Part shown: in pieces, positions 17,831-27,193 of the stretch
How the letters are laid out: every line of letters begins with the position of its first letter
Numbering within the stretch: position 1 is the first letter of the stretch
NCBI GenBank assembly: GCA_944319935.1
Contig: CALUFM010000003.1
Coordinates: 1-64,000 of the forward strand
Source: an uncultured Prevotella sp.
GTDB taxonomy: Bacteria > Bacteroidota > Bacteroidia > Bacteroidales > Bacteroidaceae
Direction of reading: 5' to 3'
DNA length: 64,000 bases
Position numbers and translations under genes: made by a program
Notes under the pieces: model-generated
Seen by the model: only the letters and a program-made list of their open reading frames with translations
What the model was told of the DNA's origin: nothing
Databases searched by the model: none

Positions 17831-20093
17831 CGTAGACGTTCTCCTTCCAGTGCCGCTTGACGGCCTTTTTACTTACTCCGTTCCGCCTGGGATGGAAGCC
17901 GGGGCGGTGTGCGGTCGGCGTGTGCTTGTGCCCTTCGGCAGGAACAAGAACTACGTCGGGCTCGTCATACGCCCGCATGACGGCAAGCCGGAGTTCGCCG
18001 TAAAGGACATAAAGCTTGTTCTCGATGATGCCCCGATAGTGACAGAGGGGCAGTTGGAGCTGTGGCGTTGGCTTTCCGATTACTATATGTGCGCCCCTGG
18101 CGACGTGCTTTCCGCGGCCTTGCCGGGTGGATTGAAGTCGGTTGACGCATACAAGCCGAAGACCGAGACGTGTCTCGCCCTCGCGCCTGAATTAAGGAAC
18201 GAGCGCGCCATGCACGTGGCGTTGGACGCGCTCCGGCGTGCCGACAAGCAGCGCGCGGCTTTCGCCTGTTTCCTCGCCATGAGCCGCTGGGATACCATCG
18301 AGGGCGGGCGTACGCGCTGCCAGGTGGCCGAGGTCACCCGCGACGAGCTGATGAACACCGCCCACTGCACAGCCGCCATGGTGAAAAACCTCGTTGACCG
18401 CCGCCTGCTCGTGCCTTACGAACGTGAGGTGGGCCGCCTCAACCACGGCGGCCAGCCGCATCTTGACAACGTGAAGCCGCTGAACGAGGCTCAGCAGGAA
18501 GCCTATAACAAAATCGTCTTTTCGTTCTTGAATAAGAATGTGGTGCTGCTCCACGGCGTGACTTCAAGCGGCAAGACCGAAATCTACATACACCTTATCC
18601 GCCAGGCTCTTGAGAAACACCAGCAGGTTCTTTATCTTTTGCCCGAAATCGCGCTGACCGTCCAAATCCGCCAACGCCTCCAAGCGGTGTTCGGCGACAG
18701 GCTTGGCATATACCATTCAAAGTACTCTGACGCCGAGCGCGTTGAGATATGGAAGAAGCAGATGTCGCAAAATCCATACGACGTGGTTCTTGGCGCGCGT
18801 TCGGCAGTCCTCCTTCCGTTCTCCCGCTTGGGGCTTGTCATCATCGATGAGGAGCATGAAACGTCGTTCAAGCAGCAAGACCCAGCCCCTCGTTACCATG
18901 CCCGCTCGGCGGCCATCATGCTTGCCGCCAAGGCCGGGGCCAAGGTTTTGCTCGGTTCGGCGACGCCATGCGCCGAGACATGGCACAACGCGCGTACAGG
19001 CAAATACGGCTACGTGTTGCTTGACAAGCGTTACGGCGACATGCAACTGCCTGAAATCACCGTGGTTGACATCAAGGACTTGCAGCACCGCAAGATGATG
19101 AACGGTCCGTTTTCGCCGCTCTTACTCTCGGCCATGCGCCACGCCCTTGACAGCAAGCAGCAGGTGATTTTGTTCCAAAACCGCCGCGGCTTTGCCCCGA
19201 TGATTGAGTGCAGGGAGTGCGGATGGGTGCCTCATTGCGAGTCGTGCGACGTCTCCTTGACTTATCATAAGAACCTCGGGCAGCTTACTTGCCACTATTG
19301 CGGGCGCACGTACACCGTGCCTGAGGTGTGTCCCTGTTGCGGAAGCCATGACCTGAGGGGTCGGGGCTACGGCACGGAGAAGGTAGAGGACAAGGTGATG
19401 GAGCTGTTCCCTGACGCCCGTGTGGCGCGCATGGACCTTGACACGACGCGCACCCGCAACGCATATGAGCGCATAATAAGTGATTTCTCTGCGCATAACA
19501 CCGACATATTGATAGGCACGCAGATGATAAGCAAGGGCTTGGACTTCGACCGTGTGTCGGTTGTCGGCATACTTAACGCCGACTCCATGCTCAATTATCC
19601 TGACTTCCGGGCATACGAACACGCCTTCATGATGATGGCTCAGGTCAGCGGACGCGCCGGCCGCAAGGGCAAGCGGGGCAGTGTGATACTGCAAACCAAA
19701 AGCCCGGAGTTGCCCGTTGTGTCGCAAGTGGTGCGCAACGACATCCACGGCTTTTACTCCGACCTGATGGAAGAGCGGCAGTTGTTCCGCTATCCGCCGT
19801 TCTATCATCTCGTATGTGTTTACCTGAAGCACAAGGACGACGCTGTTGTCAGCGCGGCGGCCGACGCCCTTGGCGCGCTGCTTCGCCAGTGGTTCGGCGA
19901 CCGTGTGCTTGGTCCTGACAAGCCGTCGGTGGCCAAGGTCAAGGCGATGTGCATCAGGAAGATTGTCATTAAGCTTGAGAACGGGCTTGACCGAGCCAAG
20001 GTACGCCTTTACCTCAACCGTGGCAAAGACACCGTTTTGCGGGATAAGAGATACAAGTCTGCAAGTGTTTATTTTGACGTTGACCCGCTTTGA
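17823..20093 (+). CDS. priA: Primosomal replication-restart helicase PriA
   Basis: PriA reloads the replisome at stalled forks. The N-terminal DNA-binding domain (YVDVLLPVPLDGLFTYSVP) precedes a superfamily-2 helicase with Walker A GVTSSGKTE and Walker B IIDEEHE. Paired zinc cysteines follow (CRECGWVPHCESCD and CHYCGRTYTVPEVCPCC), then motif VSGRAGRKGKRG. I start at the ATG at 17823 (MNYVDV); an in-frame ATG at 17802 would add seven residues coded entirely by the repeat. The protein is 756 residues. Confidence 0.97.
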   Translation: MNYVDVLLPVPLDGLFTYSVPPGMEAGAVCGRRVLVPFGRNKNYVGLVIRPHDGKPEFAVKDIKLVLDDAPIVTEGQLELWRWLSDYYMCAPGDVLSAALPGGLKSVDAYKPKTETCLALAPELRNERAMHVALDALRRADKQRAAFACFLAMSRWDTIEGGRTRCQVAEVTRDELMNTAHCTAAMVKNLVDRRLLVPYEREVGRLNHGGQPHLDNVKPLNEAQQEAYNKIVFSFLNKNVVLLHGVTSSGKTEIYIHLIRQALEKHQQVLYLLPEIALTVQIRQRLQAVFGDRLGIYHSKYSDAERVEIWKKQMSQNPYDVVLGARSAVLLPFSRLGLVIIDEEHETSFKQQDPAPRYHARSAAIMLAAKAGAKVLLGSATPCAETWHNARTGKYGYVLLDKRYGDMQLPEITVVDIKDLQHRKMMNGPFSPLLLSAMRHALDSKQQVILFQNRRGFAPMIECRECGWVPHCESCDVSLTYHKNLGQLTCHYCGRTYTVPEVCPCCGSHDLRGRGYGTEKVEDKVMELFPDARVARMDLDTTRTRNAYERIISDFSAHNTDILIGTQMISKGLDFDRVSVVGILNADSMLNYPDFRAYEHAFMMMAQVSGRAGRKGKRGSVILQTKSPELPVVSQVVRNDIHGFYSDLMEERQLFRYPPFYHLVCVYLKHKDDAVVSAAADALGALLRQWFGDRVLGPDKPSVAKVKAMCIRKIVIKLENGLDRAKVRLYLNRGKDTVLRDKRYKSASVYFDVDPL

Positions 20094-20115
20094 GTAAGTC
20101 AACGGCTAAAAATCA

Positions 20116-20167
20116 AAAGTGAAAAATCCAACAGCCAGGTGACCACGGCTGTTGGATTTTTCACTTT
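20116..20167. terminator. Bidirectional terminator between priA and pgpH
   Basis: AAAGTGAAAAATCCAACAGC (20116 on) pairs over 21 bp with the arm at 20147-20167; the loop is 10 nt. A-rich and T-rich arms suit termination from both sides of this convergent pair. Confidence 0.9.
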
Positions 20168-20174
20168 CAGTTGC

Positions 20175-22247
20175 TTATTTTTCACTTTCGTTGTCCTTTT
20201 TCAGTTCCGGATAGCTCGTCCTCGTGTGGTAGATGGCTTTCAGGCGGTCGGTCAGCACCTGCTTTGCCATTGCGATGTCGTGGAACGTTATCGGGCAGTT
20301 CTTGAAGTATCCGTCGTCCACTTGCTGGTCAATCAGCTTGTTTACGAGGTTGGATATGCTCTCCTCGGTATACTCCTTGAGCGAGCGTGCGGCGGCTTCC
20401 ACCGTGTCGGCCATCATGAGTATGGCTTGTTCGCGCGTGAAAGGGTCGGGCCCCGGGTAAGTGAACAGGCTGTCGTCCACCGGCTCGTCGGGGTGTTCGT
20501 TCTTGTAAGATATGTAGAAGTACTTGGTCTTTCCGCTGCCGTGGTGGGTCTTTATGAAGTCCTTTATTACCCCGGGCAAGCTGTATTTCTCCGCTATTTT
20601 CAGTCCGTCGGTAACGTGGCTTATCACCACTTGGGCGGCGTCGATGCGTGGCATTGCGTTCAGCGGGTTCGCGCCTCCCATCTGGTTTTCTGTGAAATAG
20701 ACAGGGTTCTTCATCTTGCCGATGTCGTGATACATCGCGCCTGTACGCACAAGCTGGGCTTTCGCGCCGATTCTGTTGGCTATTTCGGCCGCAAGATTGC
20801 CCACCATCACCGAGTGTTGGAACGTGCCGGGGGCAACCTCGCTCAGGTCGCGCAGCAGCTTCTTGTTGGTGTTTGACAGCTCGATGAGCGTCACGCTTGA
20901 CGTGAACCCGAAGGTCTTTTCGACCACAAGCATCAGCGGGTAGGCGAACAGCAGCATCACGCCGTTGGCTATGAAGTACTTGTACATGCTGTGGTCCATC
21001 GAAAGTACGCTGTTGTCCTGCATGAGTTGCAGGGCGAAGTAGATGCCGCAACTGCCCATGGTGACGAGCAGGGCTGTCTTGAATATCTCGGCGCGTTGTG
21101 ACAGTTCGCGCAGCGAGTAGATGGCGATAAGCCCCGCCGCAAGCTGCACGATGATGAACTCATACTGGTATTTCACGGCGGCGGCGCATATCATTATCAT
21201 GGTGACATGGGCATTGAAGGCCGTGCGTGAATCGACGAACACGCGGATGAAGATTGGCGCGATGGTGAAAGGCAGTATGTACACGCTCAGGATGTTGTGG
21301 CTGATCATCAGCGACACGAGTATGGGGAAGACCACAATCATCGTGTAGAGCATTATTATGCTGCGCGGTTTCTCGAAGTAGTCTTTGCGGAACAGGCGCA
21401 GGTAAGTTGTGAAAAGCAGGATGAGCGTGCCCACGAACAGTGCCTGGCCGGCTATCGTTGACGGCACCGCGCTTACGCTTGCGCTGCGCCGCTGGGTTTC
21501 CTTTTCGAACGAGTTAAGCACCCGGTACGTGTATTCGTCAACTATTTCGCCGCGGTCGATGATCTTCTGTCCGCTCAGCACCATGCCGCTTGCCAGCGGG
21601 ATGCCGCTGAGGATGTCGCTCAGTTCGGTCTCGCTTCGTTCCTCGTCGTATATCAGGTTGGGGCGTATGTATTCGTTCAGGTTGCACCGTTGCAGGATTT
21701 GCCGTTGCGCGGCGAGCTTCGGGTCTGAGAACAACTGCTCGTAGGCTGTCATCGTGGAGTACACGCATGAGATTTCTATGCTGGTAGCCTTTTTGCCGTT
21801 CACTATGCGTATCATGTTCATCGTGTCACGGCTTATCTCCGAATATTCGGGCGCGTTCATCACGCCGGCCAGGTATAGGCGGTGCAGTCGGTCGGCGATG
21901 GTTGCCACATAGTCGGCCGGCAGTCCGGGTATGCCGCCCTTGTAAGTGTTCAGGAAGCGTGCCACCTCTTTTTTCTCAACGTCCGGGTTGTAGTTGTAGT
22001 ATGGTTCAAACGCATCCGAGATGCTGTCCTGCTCTTCCTTTATGGTCTCTTCCGTCTTGTAGATGGGGAAGTCGAACTTGGCTATCAGCGAGCTGTACAT
22101 CCACGGTTTGCCGATGTCGTAGCGGAACTGCGGCCCGCTGTTGCGGGGCAGGAAGAACACAATCGCCGCGACGGTGATGACCACCAGTACGGTACACATT
22201 ATCCAGTTGCTGAAGTTGTGGTTGCTTGTCTTGTTGAATTTTATCAT
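20175..22247 (-). CDS. 7TM-HD family phosphohydrolase, PgpH-like
   Basis: A 690-residue membrane protein of the 7TMR-HD family. The members studied in Firmicutes (PgpH) hydrolyse cyclic di-AMP; the same activity here is inferred. One membrane helix at about 17-35 is followed by an extracytoplasmic helical domain, about seven more helices, and a cytoplasmic HD domain. That domain shows HSVMVGNLA, MYHDIGKMKNPVYFTENQ, ISHVTDG and THHGSGKTKYFY, which supply the metal-binding His/Asp residues. It is convergent with priA. Confidence 0.9.
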   Translation of the reverse strand: MIKFNKTSNHNFSNWIMCTVLVVITVAAIVFFLPRNSGPQFRYDIGKPWMYSSLIAKFDFPIYKTEETIKEEQDSISDAFEPYYNYNPDVEKKEVARFLNTYKGGIPGLPADYVATIADRLHRLYLAGVMNAPEYSEISRDTMNMIRIVNGKKATSIEISCVYSTMTAYEQLFSDPKLAAQRQILQRCNLNEYIRPNLIYDEERSETELSDILSGIPLASGMVLSGQKIIDRGEIVDEYTYRVLNSFEKETQRRSASVSAVPSTIAGQALFVGTLILLFTTYLRLFRKDYFEKPRSIIMLYTMIVVFPILVSLMISHNILSVYILPFTIAPIFIRVFVDSRTAFNAHVTMIMICAAAVKYQYEFIIVQLAAGLIAIYSLRELSQRAEIFKTALLVTMGSCGIYFALQLMQDNSVLSMDHSMYKYFIANGVMLLFAYPLMLVVEKTFGFTSSVTLIELSNTNKKLLRDLSEVAPGTFQHSVMVGNLAAEIANRIGAKAQLVRTGAMYHDIGKMKNPVYFTENQMGGANPLNAMPRIDAAQVVISHVTDGLKIAEKYSLPGVIKDFIKTHHGSGKTKYFYISYKNEHPDEPVDDSLFTYPGPDPFTREQAILMMADTVEAAARSLKEYTEESISNLVNKLIDQQVDDGYFKNCPITFHDIAMAKQVLTDRLKAIYHTRTSYPELKKDNESEK

Positions 22248-22314
22248 TTTCCTATGTATTGGACATTACCCTGCGAAAATACTAAAAAAACACACTAAAT
22301 TACCAAAAATATTG

Positions 22315-22322
22315 TATTTTTG
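22315..22322 (+). promoter_or_regulatory. Possible -7 box upstream of gltX
   Basis: TATTTTTG matches TAnnTTTG on the plus strand, but no TTTG lies 18-22 nt before it. If used, it gives gltX a leader of about 360 nt that contains three repeat blocks. Weak call. Confidence 0.35.
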
Positions 22323-22395
22323 CACAAAAAAATAAGTGAAAGCCTGTCGGCTGTCGGACTGCCGCAGTGCGGAAGCCGTGCGGCGTAGATGCGAC

Positions 22396-22480
22396 AGGCG
22401 GCCTTTTGCGTTGCGAAAGACGGCCTTTCATCGTGTAAAAGGCCACCTTTTGCGGGTTAAAACACGGCCTTTTGCAGGGA
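22396..22480. repeat. GCAAAAGGCC-family repeat cluster
   Basis: Five word copies in both orientations (GGCCTTTTGCG, GAAAGACGGCC, GTAAAAGGCC, CCTTTTGC, GGCCTTTTGC), spaced 15-20 nt. It lies in the 436-nt gap between pgpH and gltX, together with the nonamer block at 22506 and the 22-nt units at 22577. Confidence 0.65.
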
Positions 22481-22505
22481 GAACGGTAAATCGCTGACAC
22501 TCAGG

Positions 22506-22550
22506 CGGATAAGCTTGATGGAACAAATGGGCCGGATGCGCCTGATAGGA
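22506..22550. repeat. Five 9-nt periodic repeats
   Basis: CGGATAAGC, TTGATGGAA, CAAATGGGC, CGGATGCGC and CTGATAGGA follow each other without gaps. They are the same degenerate nonamer as at 101-256. Confidence 0.65.
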
Positions 22551-22576
22551 GGGCTGCCGGCCATGGCAGAAAGCCA

Positions 22577-22660
22577 CTCGTCTGCTTGTCACTGACCGCT
22601 TGTCTGCTCGTCACTGACCGCTCGTCTGCTTCAAAGAAAAGGCTTGTCACTATTAAAAAA
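22577..22660. repeat. 22-nt units of the CTGCTTGT octamer family
   Basis: Two full 22-nt units (22577-22598, 22599-22620) and a partial third, each made of two octamers such as CTCGTCTG and CTTGTCAC plus TGACCG. The first unit is identical to 32526-32547, and the match continues into the following 25 nt. It ends about 25 nt before the gltX ATG. Confidence 0.75.
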
Positions 22661-22683
22661 GAAACTTATCTTCATCAAATAAA

Positions 22684-24204
22684 ATGGCAGAAAGAAAAGT
22701 AAGGGTGCGTTTCGCGCCAAGTCCTACAGGCGCGCTCCACATCGGCGGAGTGCGTACAGCATTGTACAATTACCTCTTCGCCCGCCAGCATGGCGGCGAA
22801 ATGGTGTTCAGGATAGAAGACACCGACTCGAGCCGCTTCGTGCCCGGTGCCGAGGAATACATCATAGAGTCGTTCCGCTGGTTGGGCGTCAAGTTTGACG
22901 AGGGCGTCAGTTTCGGCGGCAAGCACGGCCCTTACCGCCAAAGCGAACGGCGCGACATATATAAGAAATATGTGGAGCAACTGCTCTCTGAGGGCAAGGC
23001 TTACATCGCCTTCGACACTCCCGAGGAGCTTGAGGCCAAGCGTCAGGAGATAAAGAACTTCCAGTATGACGCCCATACGCGCACGATGATGCGCAATTCG
23101 CTCACCATGTCGAAGGAAGACGTTGACGCCCTAATAGCCGACGGCGCTCAATACGTGGTGAGGTTCAAGGTGGAGCCGGGCGAGGAAGTGCATGTGCATG
23201 ACCTCATCCGCGGCGACGTGGTAATCAAGAGCGACATCCTTGACGACAAGGTCCTGTACAAGAGTGCCGACGAGCTGCCCACATACCACCTGGCAAACAT
23301 CGTTGACGACCACCTGATGGAAATCTCCCACGTCATCCGCGGCGAGGAGTGGCTGCCCAGCGCGCCGCTGCACGTGCTGCTTTACCGCGCCTTCGGATGG
23401 GAAGACACGATGCCGCAGTTCGCCCACCTGCCCCTGCTGCTCAAGCCTGACGGCAAGGGCAAGCTGAGCAAGCGTGACGGCGACCGCCTCGGTTTCCCCG
23501 TGTTCCCGCTTGAATGGCACGACCCCAAGACCGGCGAAGTAAGCAACGGTTTCCGTGAGCAGGGCTATTTCCCGGAGGCTGTAATCAACTTCCTCGCCCT
23601 GTTGGGATGGAACCCCGGTACGGAACAAGAGCTTTTCACGATGGACGAACTCATCAGCCAGTTTGACATCGCCAAGTGCAGCAAGGCCGGCGCGCGCTTT
23701 GATTACAAGAAAGCCGTGTGGTTCAACCATGAATACATGCTCAAGAAGAGCGACGAGGAAATCGCCCGCCTCTTCGCGCCCATCGTGGCCGGCAACGGCG
23801 TTGACGAGACAATGGAGCGTGTTACGAAGGTGGTCTCGATGATGAAGGACCGCGTTGACTTCGTGAAAGAGCTTTGGCCGCTGTGTTCTTTCTTCTTCAT
23901 CCCGCCCACGGAGTATGACGAGAAGACCGTGCGCAAGCGTTGGAAGGAGGACTCCCCCCGGGTGATGGGCGAACTGGCCGACCTGCTTGAGGGGCTTGAC
24001 GACTTCTCTTTGGAGAACCAGGAGCGCGTCGTCATGGCCTGGGTGGAGGACAAGGGCTACAAGCTCGGCGACGTGATGAACGCCTTCCGCCTGACTCTTG
24101 TCGGCATAGGCAAAGGCCCCGGAATGTTCGATATATCCGCATTCCTCGGCAAGGAGGAGACTTTGCGCCGCTTGCGCAGGGCCATCGAGACGATAAAGAA
24201 TTAA
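22684..24204 (+). CDS. gltX: Glutamate--tRNA ligase
   Basis: A class I aminoacyl-tRNA synthetase that charges tRNA-Glu. The HIGH motif appears as [18 protein letters not shown] (about 12-29) and the KMSKS motif as KLSKRDGD (about 260). Length is 506 residues, normal for the family. The downstream anticodon-binding helical domain is complete. The stop codon TAA is part of the left repeat arm at 24198. Confidence 0.98.
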   Translation: MAERKVRVRFAPSPTGALHIGGVRTALYNYLFARQHGGEMVFRIEDTDSSRFVPGAEEYIIESFRWLGVKFDEGVSFGGKHGPYRQSERRDIYKKYVEQLLSEGKAYIAFDTPEELEAKRQEIKNFQYDAHTRTMMRNSLTMSKEDVDALIADGAQYVVRFKVEPGEEVHVHDLIRGDVVIKSDILDDKVLYKSADELPTYHLANIVDDHLMEISHVIRGEEWLPSAPLHVLLYRAFGWEDTMPQFAHLPLLLKPDGKGKLSKRDGDRLGFPVFPLEWHDPKTGEVSNGFREQGYFPEAVINFLALLGWNPGTEQELFTMDELISQFDIAKCSKAGARFDYKKAVWFNHEYMLKKSDEEIARLFAPIVAGNGVDETMERVTKVVSMMKDRVDFVKELWPLCSFFFIPPTEYDEKTVRKRWKEDSPRVMGELADLLEGLDDFSLENQERVVMAWVEDKGYKLGDVMNAFRLTLVGIGKGPGMFDISAFLGKEETLRRLRRAIETIKN

Positions 24205-24310
24205 AAATTAAGAGTTAAGAATTAAGAAAATATGCTTTTGCGGATTATCGCCATACAGCATATTTTCTTAATTCTTAACTCTTAATTCTTAATTCTTAAC
24301 TCTTAATTAA
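24198..24310. repeat. Bracketing inverted repeat, perfect 30-bp core
   Basis: 24206-24235 and 24258-24287 are perfect inverted copies over 30 bp, made of heptamers GAATTAA and GAGTTAA ending in a GCATATTTTC core. The left arm overlaps the gltX stop. The right array continues to 24310, 20 nt before waaA. It could end gltX transcription or fold in a shared transcript. Confidence 0.9.
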
Positions 24311-24329
24311 ATAAATCTTCGTTATTGAA

Positions 24330-25556
24330 ATGTACGAACTCATAATATGTCTTTATACGCTCGGCGTGGCCGTCGCCTCGCTGTTCAATCCCAAGGCGCG
24401 GAAGATGTGGCGGGGCGGACGTGAGGCGTTCCGCGTACTCCGTGACAAGGTTGACGGCGGCCAGCGTTACGTCTGGTTCCATGCAGCCTCGCTTGGAGAG
24501 TTCGAGCAGGGGCGGCCAATCATCGAACGTCTGCGCGCCGAGCATCCAGAGTACAAAATCCTGTTGACGTTCTTTTCGCCTTCAGGTTACGAGGTGAGGA
24601 AGAACTACGAGGGCGCGGACATCGTCTGTTACCTGCCCTTGGACACGTATTTCAGTGCGCGCAAGTTCCTCAACCTCGTGCATCCTGAGATGGCTTTCTT
24701 CATAAAGTATGAGTTTTGGTGGAACTACCTGCACATCCTCAAGCGGCGTGGCGTGCCCGTTTACAGCGTCAGCAGCATCTTCCGTGAGGGCCAGGTGTTC
24801 TTCCGTTGGTACGGGCGTTCTTACCGCAGGGTGCTGAAATGCTTCACACGCTTCTTCGTCCAGAACGACGAGAGCAAGCGTCTGCTTGCCACGCTCGGCA
24901 TCGCCAACGTTGAGATAACGGGTGACACACGCTTCGACCGCGTGCTGCAAATCAAGCGTCAGGCCAAGAAACTGCCCTTGGTAGAGGCTTTCAAGCAGGA
25001 CTGCAAGGTGTTTGTGGCGGGCAGCAGTTGGCCTCCTGACGAGGACATCTTCATCAAGTATTTCAACGACCACCGTGACTGGAAGCTCATAATCGCGCCG
25101 CACGTCATCGGCGACGACCATATACGCCAAATCGTCGGCAAGCTGAGCCGCACCGCCGTGCGCTATACCGAGGCCACGGAGGAGAGCGTTGGCAAGGCCG
25201 ACTGCCTGATAATAGACTGCTTCGGACTGCTGTCGAGCATCTACGGGTACGGCGACGTGGCTTACGTCGGCGGCGGTTTCGGCGTAGGGATACACAATGT
25301 GCTTGAGGCTGCGGTGTGGGGCATGCCGGTGATATTCGGCCCGAACAACAAGCGTTTCCAAGAAGCGCAAGACTTGTTGGCATCCGGCGGCGGCCGTGAA
25401 GTTGACTCTTACAGCCAGTTCGAGGCCGTGATGAACACCTATGTCACCGACGCTTCCGCCATTAAGGAAGACGGCCTGAAGGCCGCCGGATACGTAGCCG
25501 CGACGGCCGGGGCTACCGACAAGATCCTGAAAACAGTTTTTTCAGCAGACAAGTGA
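24330..25556 (+). CDS. waaA: 3-deoxy-D-manno-octulosonic acid (Kdo) transferase
   Basis: This family-30 glycosyltransferase adds Kdo to the lipid A precursor at the cytoplasmic face of the inner membrane. An N-terminal membrane anchor (MYELIICLYTLGVAVASLF) precedes motif WFHAASLGEFEQGRPI and the segment KYEFWWNYL. The C-terminal half holds AGSSWPPDE, APHVIG and YVGGGFGVGIHNVLEAAVWG, the nucleotide-sugar site. Length is 408 residues. Its last residues SADK and stop are coded by the repeat word GCAGACAAGTGA. Confidence 0.96.
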   Translation: MYELIICLYTLGVAVASLFNPKARKMWRGGREAFRVLRDKVDGGQRYVWFHAASLGEFEQGRPIIERLRAEHPEYKILLTFFSPSGYEVRKNYEGADIVCYLPLDTYFSARKFLNLVHPEMAFFIKYEFWWNYLHILKRRGVPVYSVSSIFREGQVFFRWYGRSYRRVLKCFTRFFVQNDESKRLLATLGIANVEITGDTRFDRVLQIKRQAKKLPLVEAFKQDCKVFVAGSSWPPDEDIFIKYFNDHRDWKLIIAPHVIGDDHIRQIVGKLSRTAVRYTEATEESVGKADCLIIDCFGLLSSIYGYGDVAYVGGGFGVGIHNVLEAAVWGMPVIFGPNNKRFQEAQDLLASGGGREVDSYSQFEAVMNTYVTDASAIKEDGLKAAGYVAATAGATDKILKTVFSADK

Positions 25557-25705
25557 CGAGCAAACAAGCAGACAAGCATCGTCACTTGTCAACTAAAGAA
25601 GACTCCTTGTCTGCTTGTTTGCTTGTCGATGACAGCTCTTCTGTTGAAGAAATCTCCTTGTCTGCTTGTTTGCTCGTCACTTGTCTGCTCATCACTTGTC
25701 TGCTG
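25545..25705. repeat. Bracketing inverted repeat, CTGCTTGT octamers
   Basis: The left array (from 25545, GCAGACAAGTGACGAGCAAA) starts within the waaA stop region. Inverted arrays CTTGTCTGCTTGTTTGCTTG (about 25608-25628 and 25660-25705) reach to 15 nt before the next ATG. The words are octamers such as GCAGACAA. Confidence 0.8.
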
Positions 25706-25719
25706 AAAAATAAAACATT

Positions 25720-26814
25720 ATGTGGTTCGTCCTCTTTTTCATACTTCCATTTGCTGGTCTTGCATACGTGCTTTGGCACGTGTGGTGCGTGCTTCCGCTC
25801 ACCTTTGCGTGGAAGTGCGCCGCTTTGGCGGCGTGCGTCTTGGCGTTCTCCACGCTGTTCCTCAACTTCTCCCACGCTATTGACGCCATGCCGATGGGCT
25901 TGGCCAGGACGTGTTATGAGACGGGAAACTCCGTCATTTTCATCCTGCTTTACGCCGTGCTGGTGTTCCTTTTGCTCGACATCGGGCGGCTGACGCATGT
26001 CGTACCTAAGGCGTGGCTTTACCACAACGGCGTCACGTCGGCCGTGCTGGCGGTGCTGTTGACCGGCGTTTTCACCTACGGATACTTCAACTACCTGGAC
26101 AAGCGGCGGCATACGGTTGACCTGCCCACGGCAAAGGCTGTTGCGGGCGAGGTGAAGATGGTGCTTATGAGCGACCTGCACCTTGGCTACCACAACAACC
26201 GCAAGGAACTGGCGCGCTGGGTTGACAAGGTCAATGCCGAGCGTCCCGACATCGTACTGATAGCCGGCGACATCGTTGACGGCAGCTTGCGCCCGGTTGT
26301 TGAGGAAGACATGGCCGCCGAGCTGCGCCGCATCAAGGCTCCCGTTTACGCCACATTCGGCAACCACGAGTATTATGCCGGCATTGACGGGGCTGCTGAT
26401 TTCTGCCGCGAAGCCGGCATAACCCTGCTGCGCGACAGTGTGGCCGAAGTGGGCGGAATGGCCATCGTGGGGCGCGACGACCGCTCGAACCGCCGGCGCA
26501 AGAGCCTCGGCGCACTGATGCGGGGCGTTGACAAGTCGAAGTATGTGGTCCTGCTCGACCACCAGCCATACCATCTCGAACAGGCCGAGCGCGCCGGCGT
26601 CGATTTCCAGTTCAGCGGACACACCCACCACGGCCAGCTTTGGCCTATTTCGTGGATAACCGACGCCGTGTATGAAGACGCCTACGGCCCTTGGCGGCGC
26701 GGGCTTACGCGCTATTACGTAAGCTCCGGCATCGGCATCTGGGGCGGCAAGTTCCGCGTCGGCACATGCTCTGAATATGTCGTGGCGACGGTCAGGCCGG
26801 CCCACGTAGAGTAA
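25720..26814 (+). CDS. Membrane-bound metallophosphoesterase
   Basis: A 364-residue protein with three or four N-terminal membrane helices (MWFVLFFILPFAGLAYVLWH first, VIFILLYAVLVFLLLDI and VLAVLLTGVFTYGYF later). A calcineurin-like phosphoesterase domain follows from about residue 145. Metal-ligand motifs are SDLHLGY, AGDIVDG, FGNHEYY, LLDHQP and SGHTHHGQ, so the catalytic site is intact. YkuE/LpxH-type relatives act on lipids, but the substrate here is unknown. It follows waaA in the same direction. Confidence 0.9.
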   Translation: MWFVLFFILPFAGLAYVLWHVWCVLPLTFAWKCAALAACVLAFSTLFLNFSHAIDAMPMGLARTCYETGNSVIFILLYAVLVFLLLDIGRLTHVVPKAWLYHNGVTSAVLAVLLTGVFTYGYFNYLDKRRHTVDLPTAKAVAGEVKMVLMSDLHLGYHNNRKELARWVDKVNAERPDIVLIAGDIVDGSLRPVVEEDMAAELRRIKAPVYATFGNHEYYAGIDGAADFCREAGITLLRDSVAEVGGMAIVGRDDRSNRRRKSLGALMRGVDKSKYVVLLDHQPYHLEQAERAGVDFQFSGHTHHGQLWPISWITDAVYEDAYGPWRRGLTRYYVSSGIGIWGGKFRVGTCSEYVVATVRPAHVE

Positions 26815-26842
26815 TACTGGTTCTTGATTTTTTTATACCTGA

Positions 26843-26935
26843 TTTTGCGATATGCGGTCTTTTGCTTTGCGAAAGGCCGCATATCGCATTGTGTTTTGCC
26901 GTCTTTTGCAACGTAAAAGACGGCCTTCCGCAACA
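26843..26935. repeat. GCAAAAGGCC-family hairpins
   Basis: GCGATATGCGG and CCGCATATCGC (about 26847-26887) form a stem around TCTTTTGCTTTGCGAAAGG. A second partial stem (GCCGTCTTTTGC / GTAAAAGACGGC) follows. The cluster probably ends the metallophosphoesterase transcript. The rest of the 379-nt gap to 27194 shows only the promoter box at 27164. Confidence 0.7.
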
Positions 26936-27163
26936 GTGCTGACAGCCAGCGTGTTACAGGTTCGTAGCATTGTGGGCTGCAAGCGTCGCGCTTCCGCCCG
27001 TATATAATGTCCGTGTACATAATTCATCCGCGCCTGGCCGTAACGCCGGCTTAACCGTTTTGTCATGTTTTCGGCCAAGGTTTGTAGCATTTGTGGCTGT
27101 TGTTGAAAAAGCATTGTCAAGTCTTCATAACCTGCGGGAAATGTCTTTGCAACAAACGTTGTC

Positions 27164-27171
27164 TACCTTTG
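27164..27171 (+). promoter_or_regulatory. -7 box of the TonB receptor gene
   Basis: TACCTTTG fits TAnnTTTG. The predicted start near 27175 coincides with an in-frame GTG at 27176, which argues that translation really starts at the ATG at 27194. Confidence 0.5.
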
Positions 27172-27193
27172 CGGCGTGAAAAAACGATGTTTT

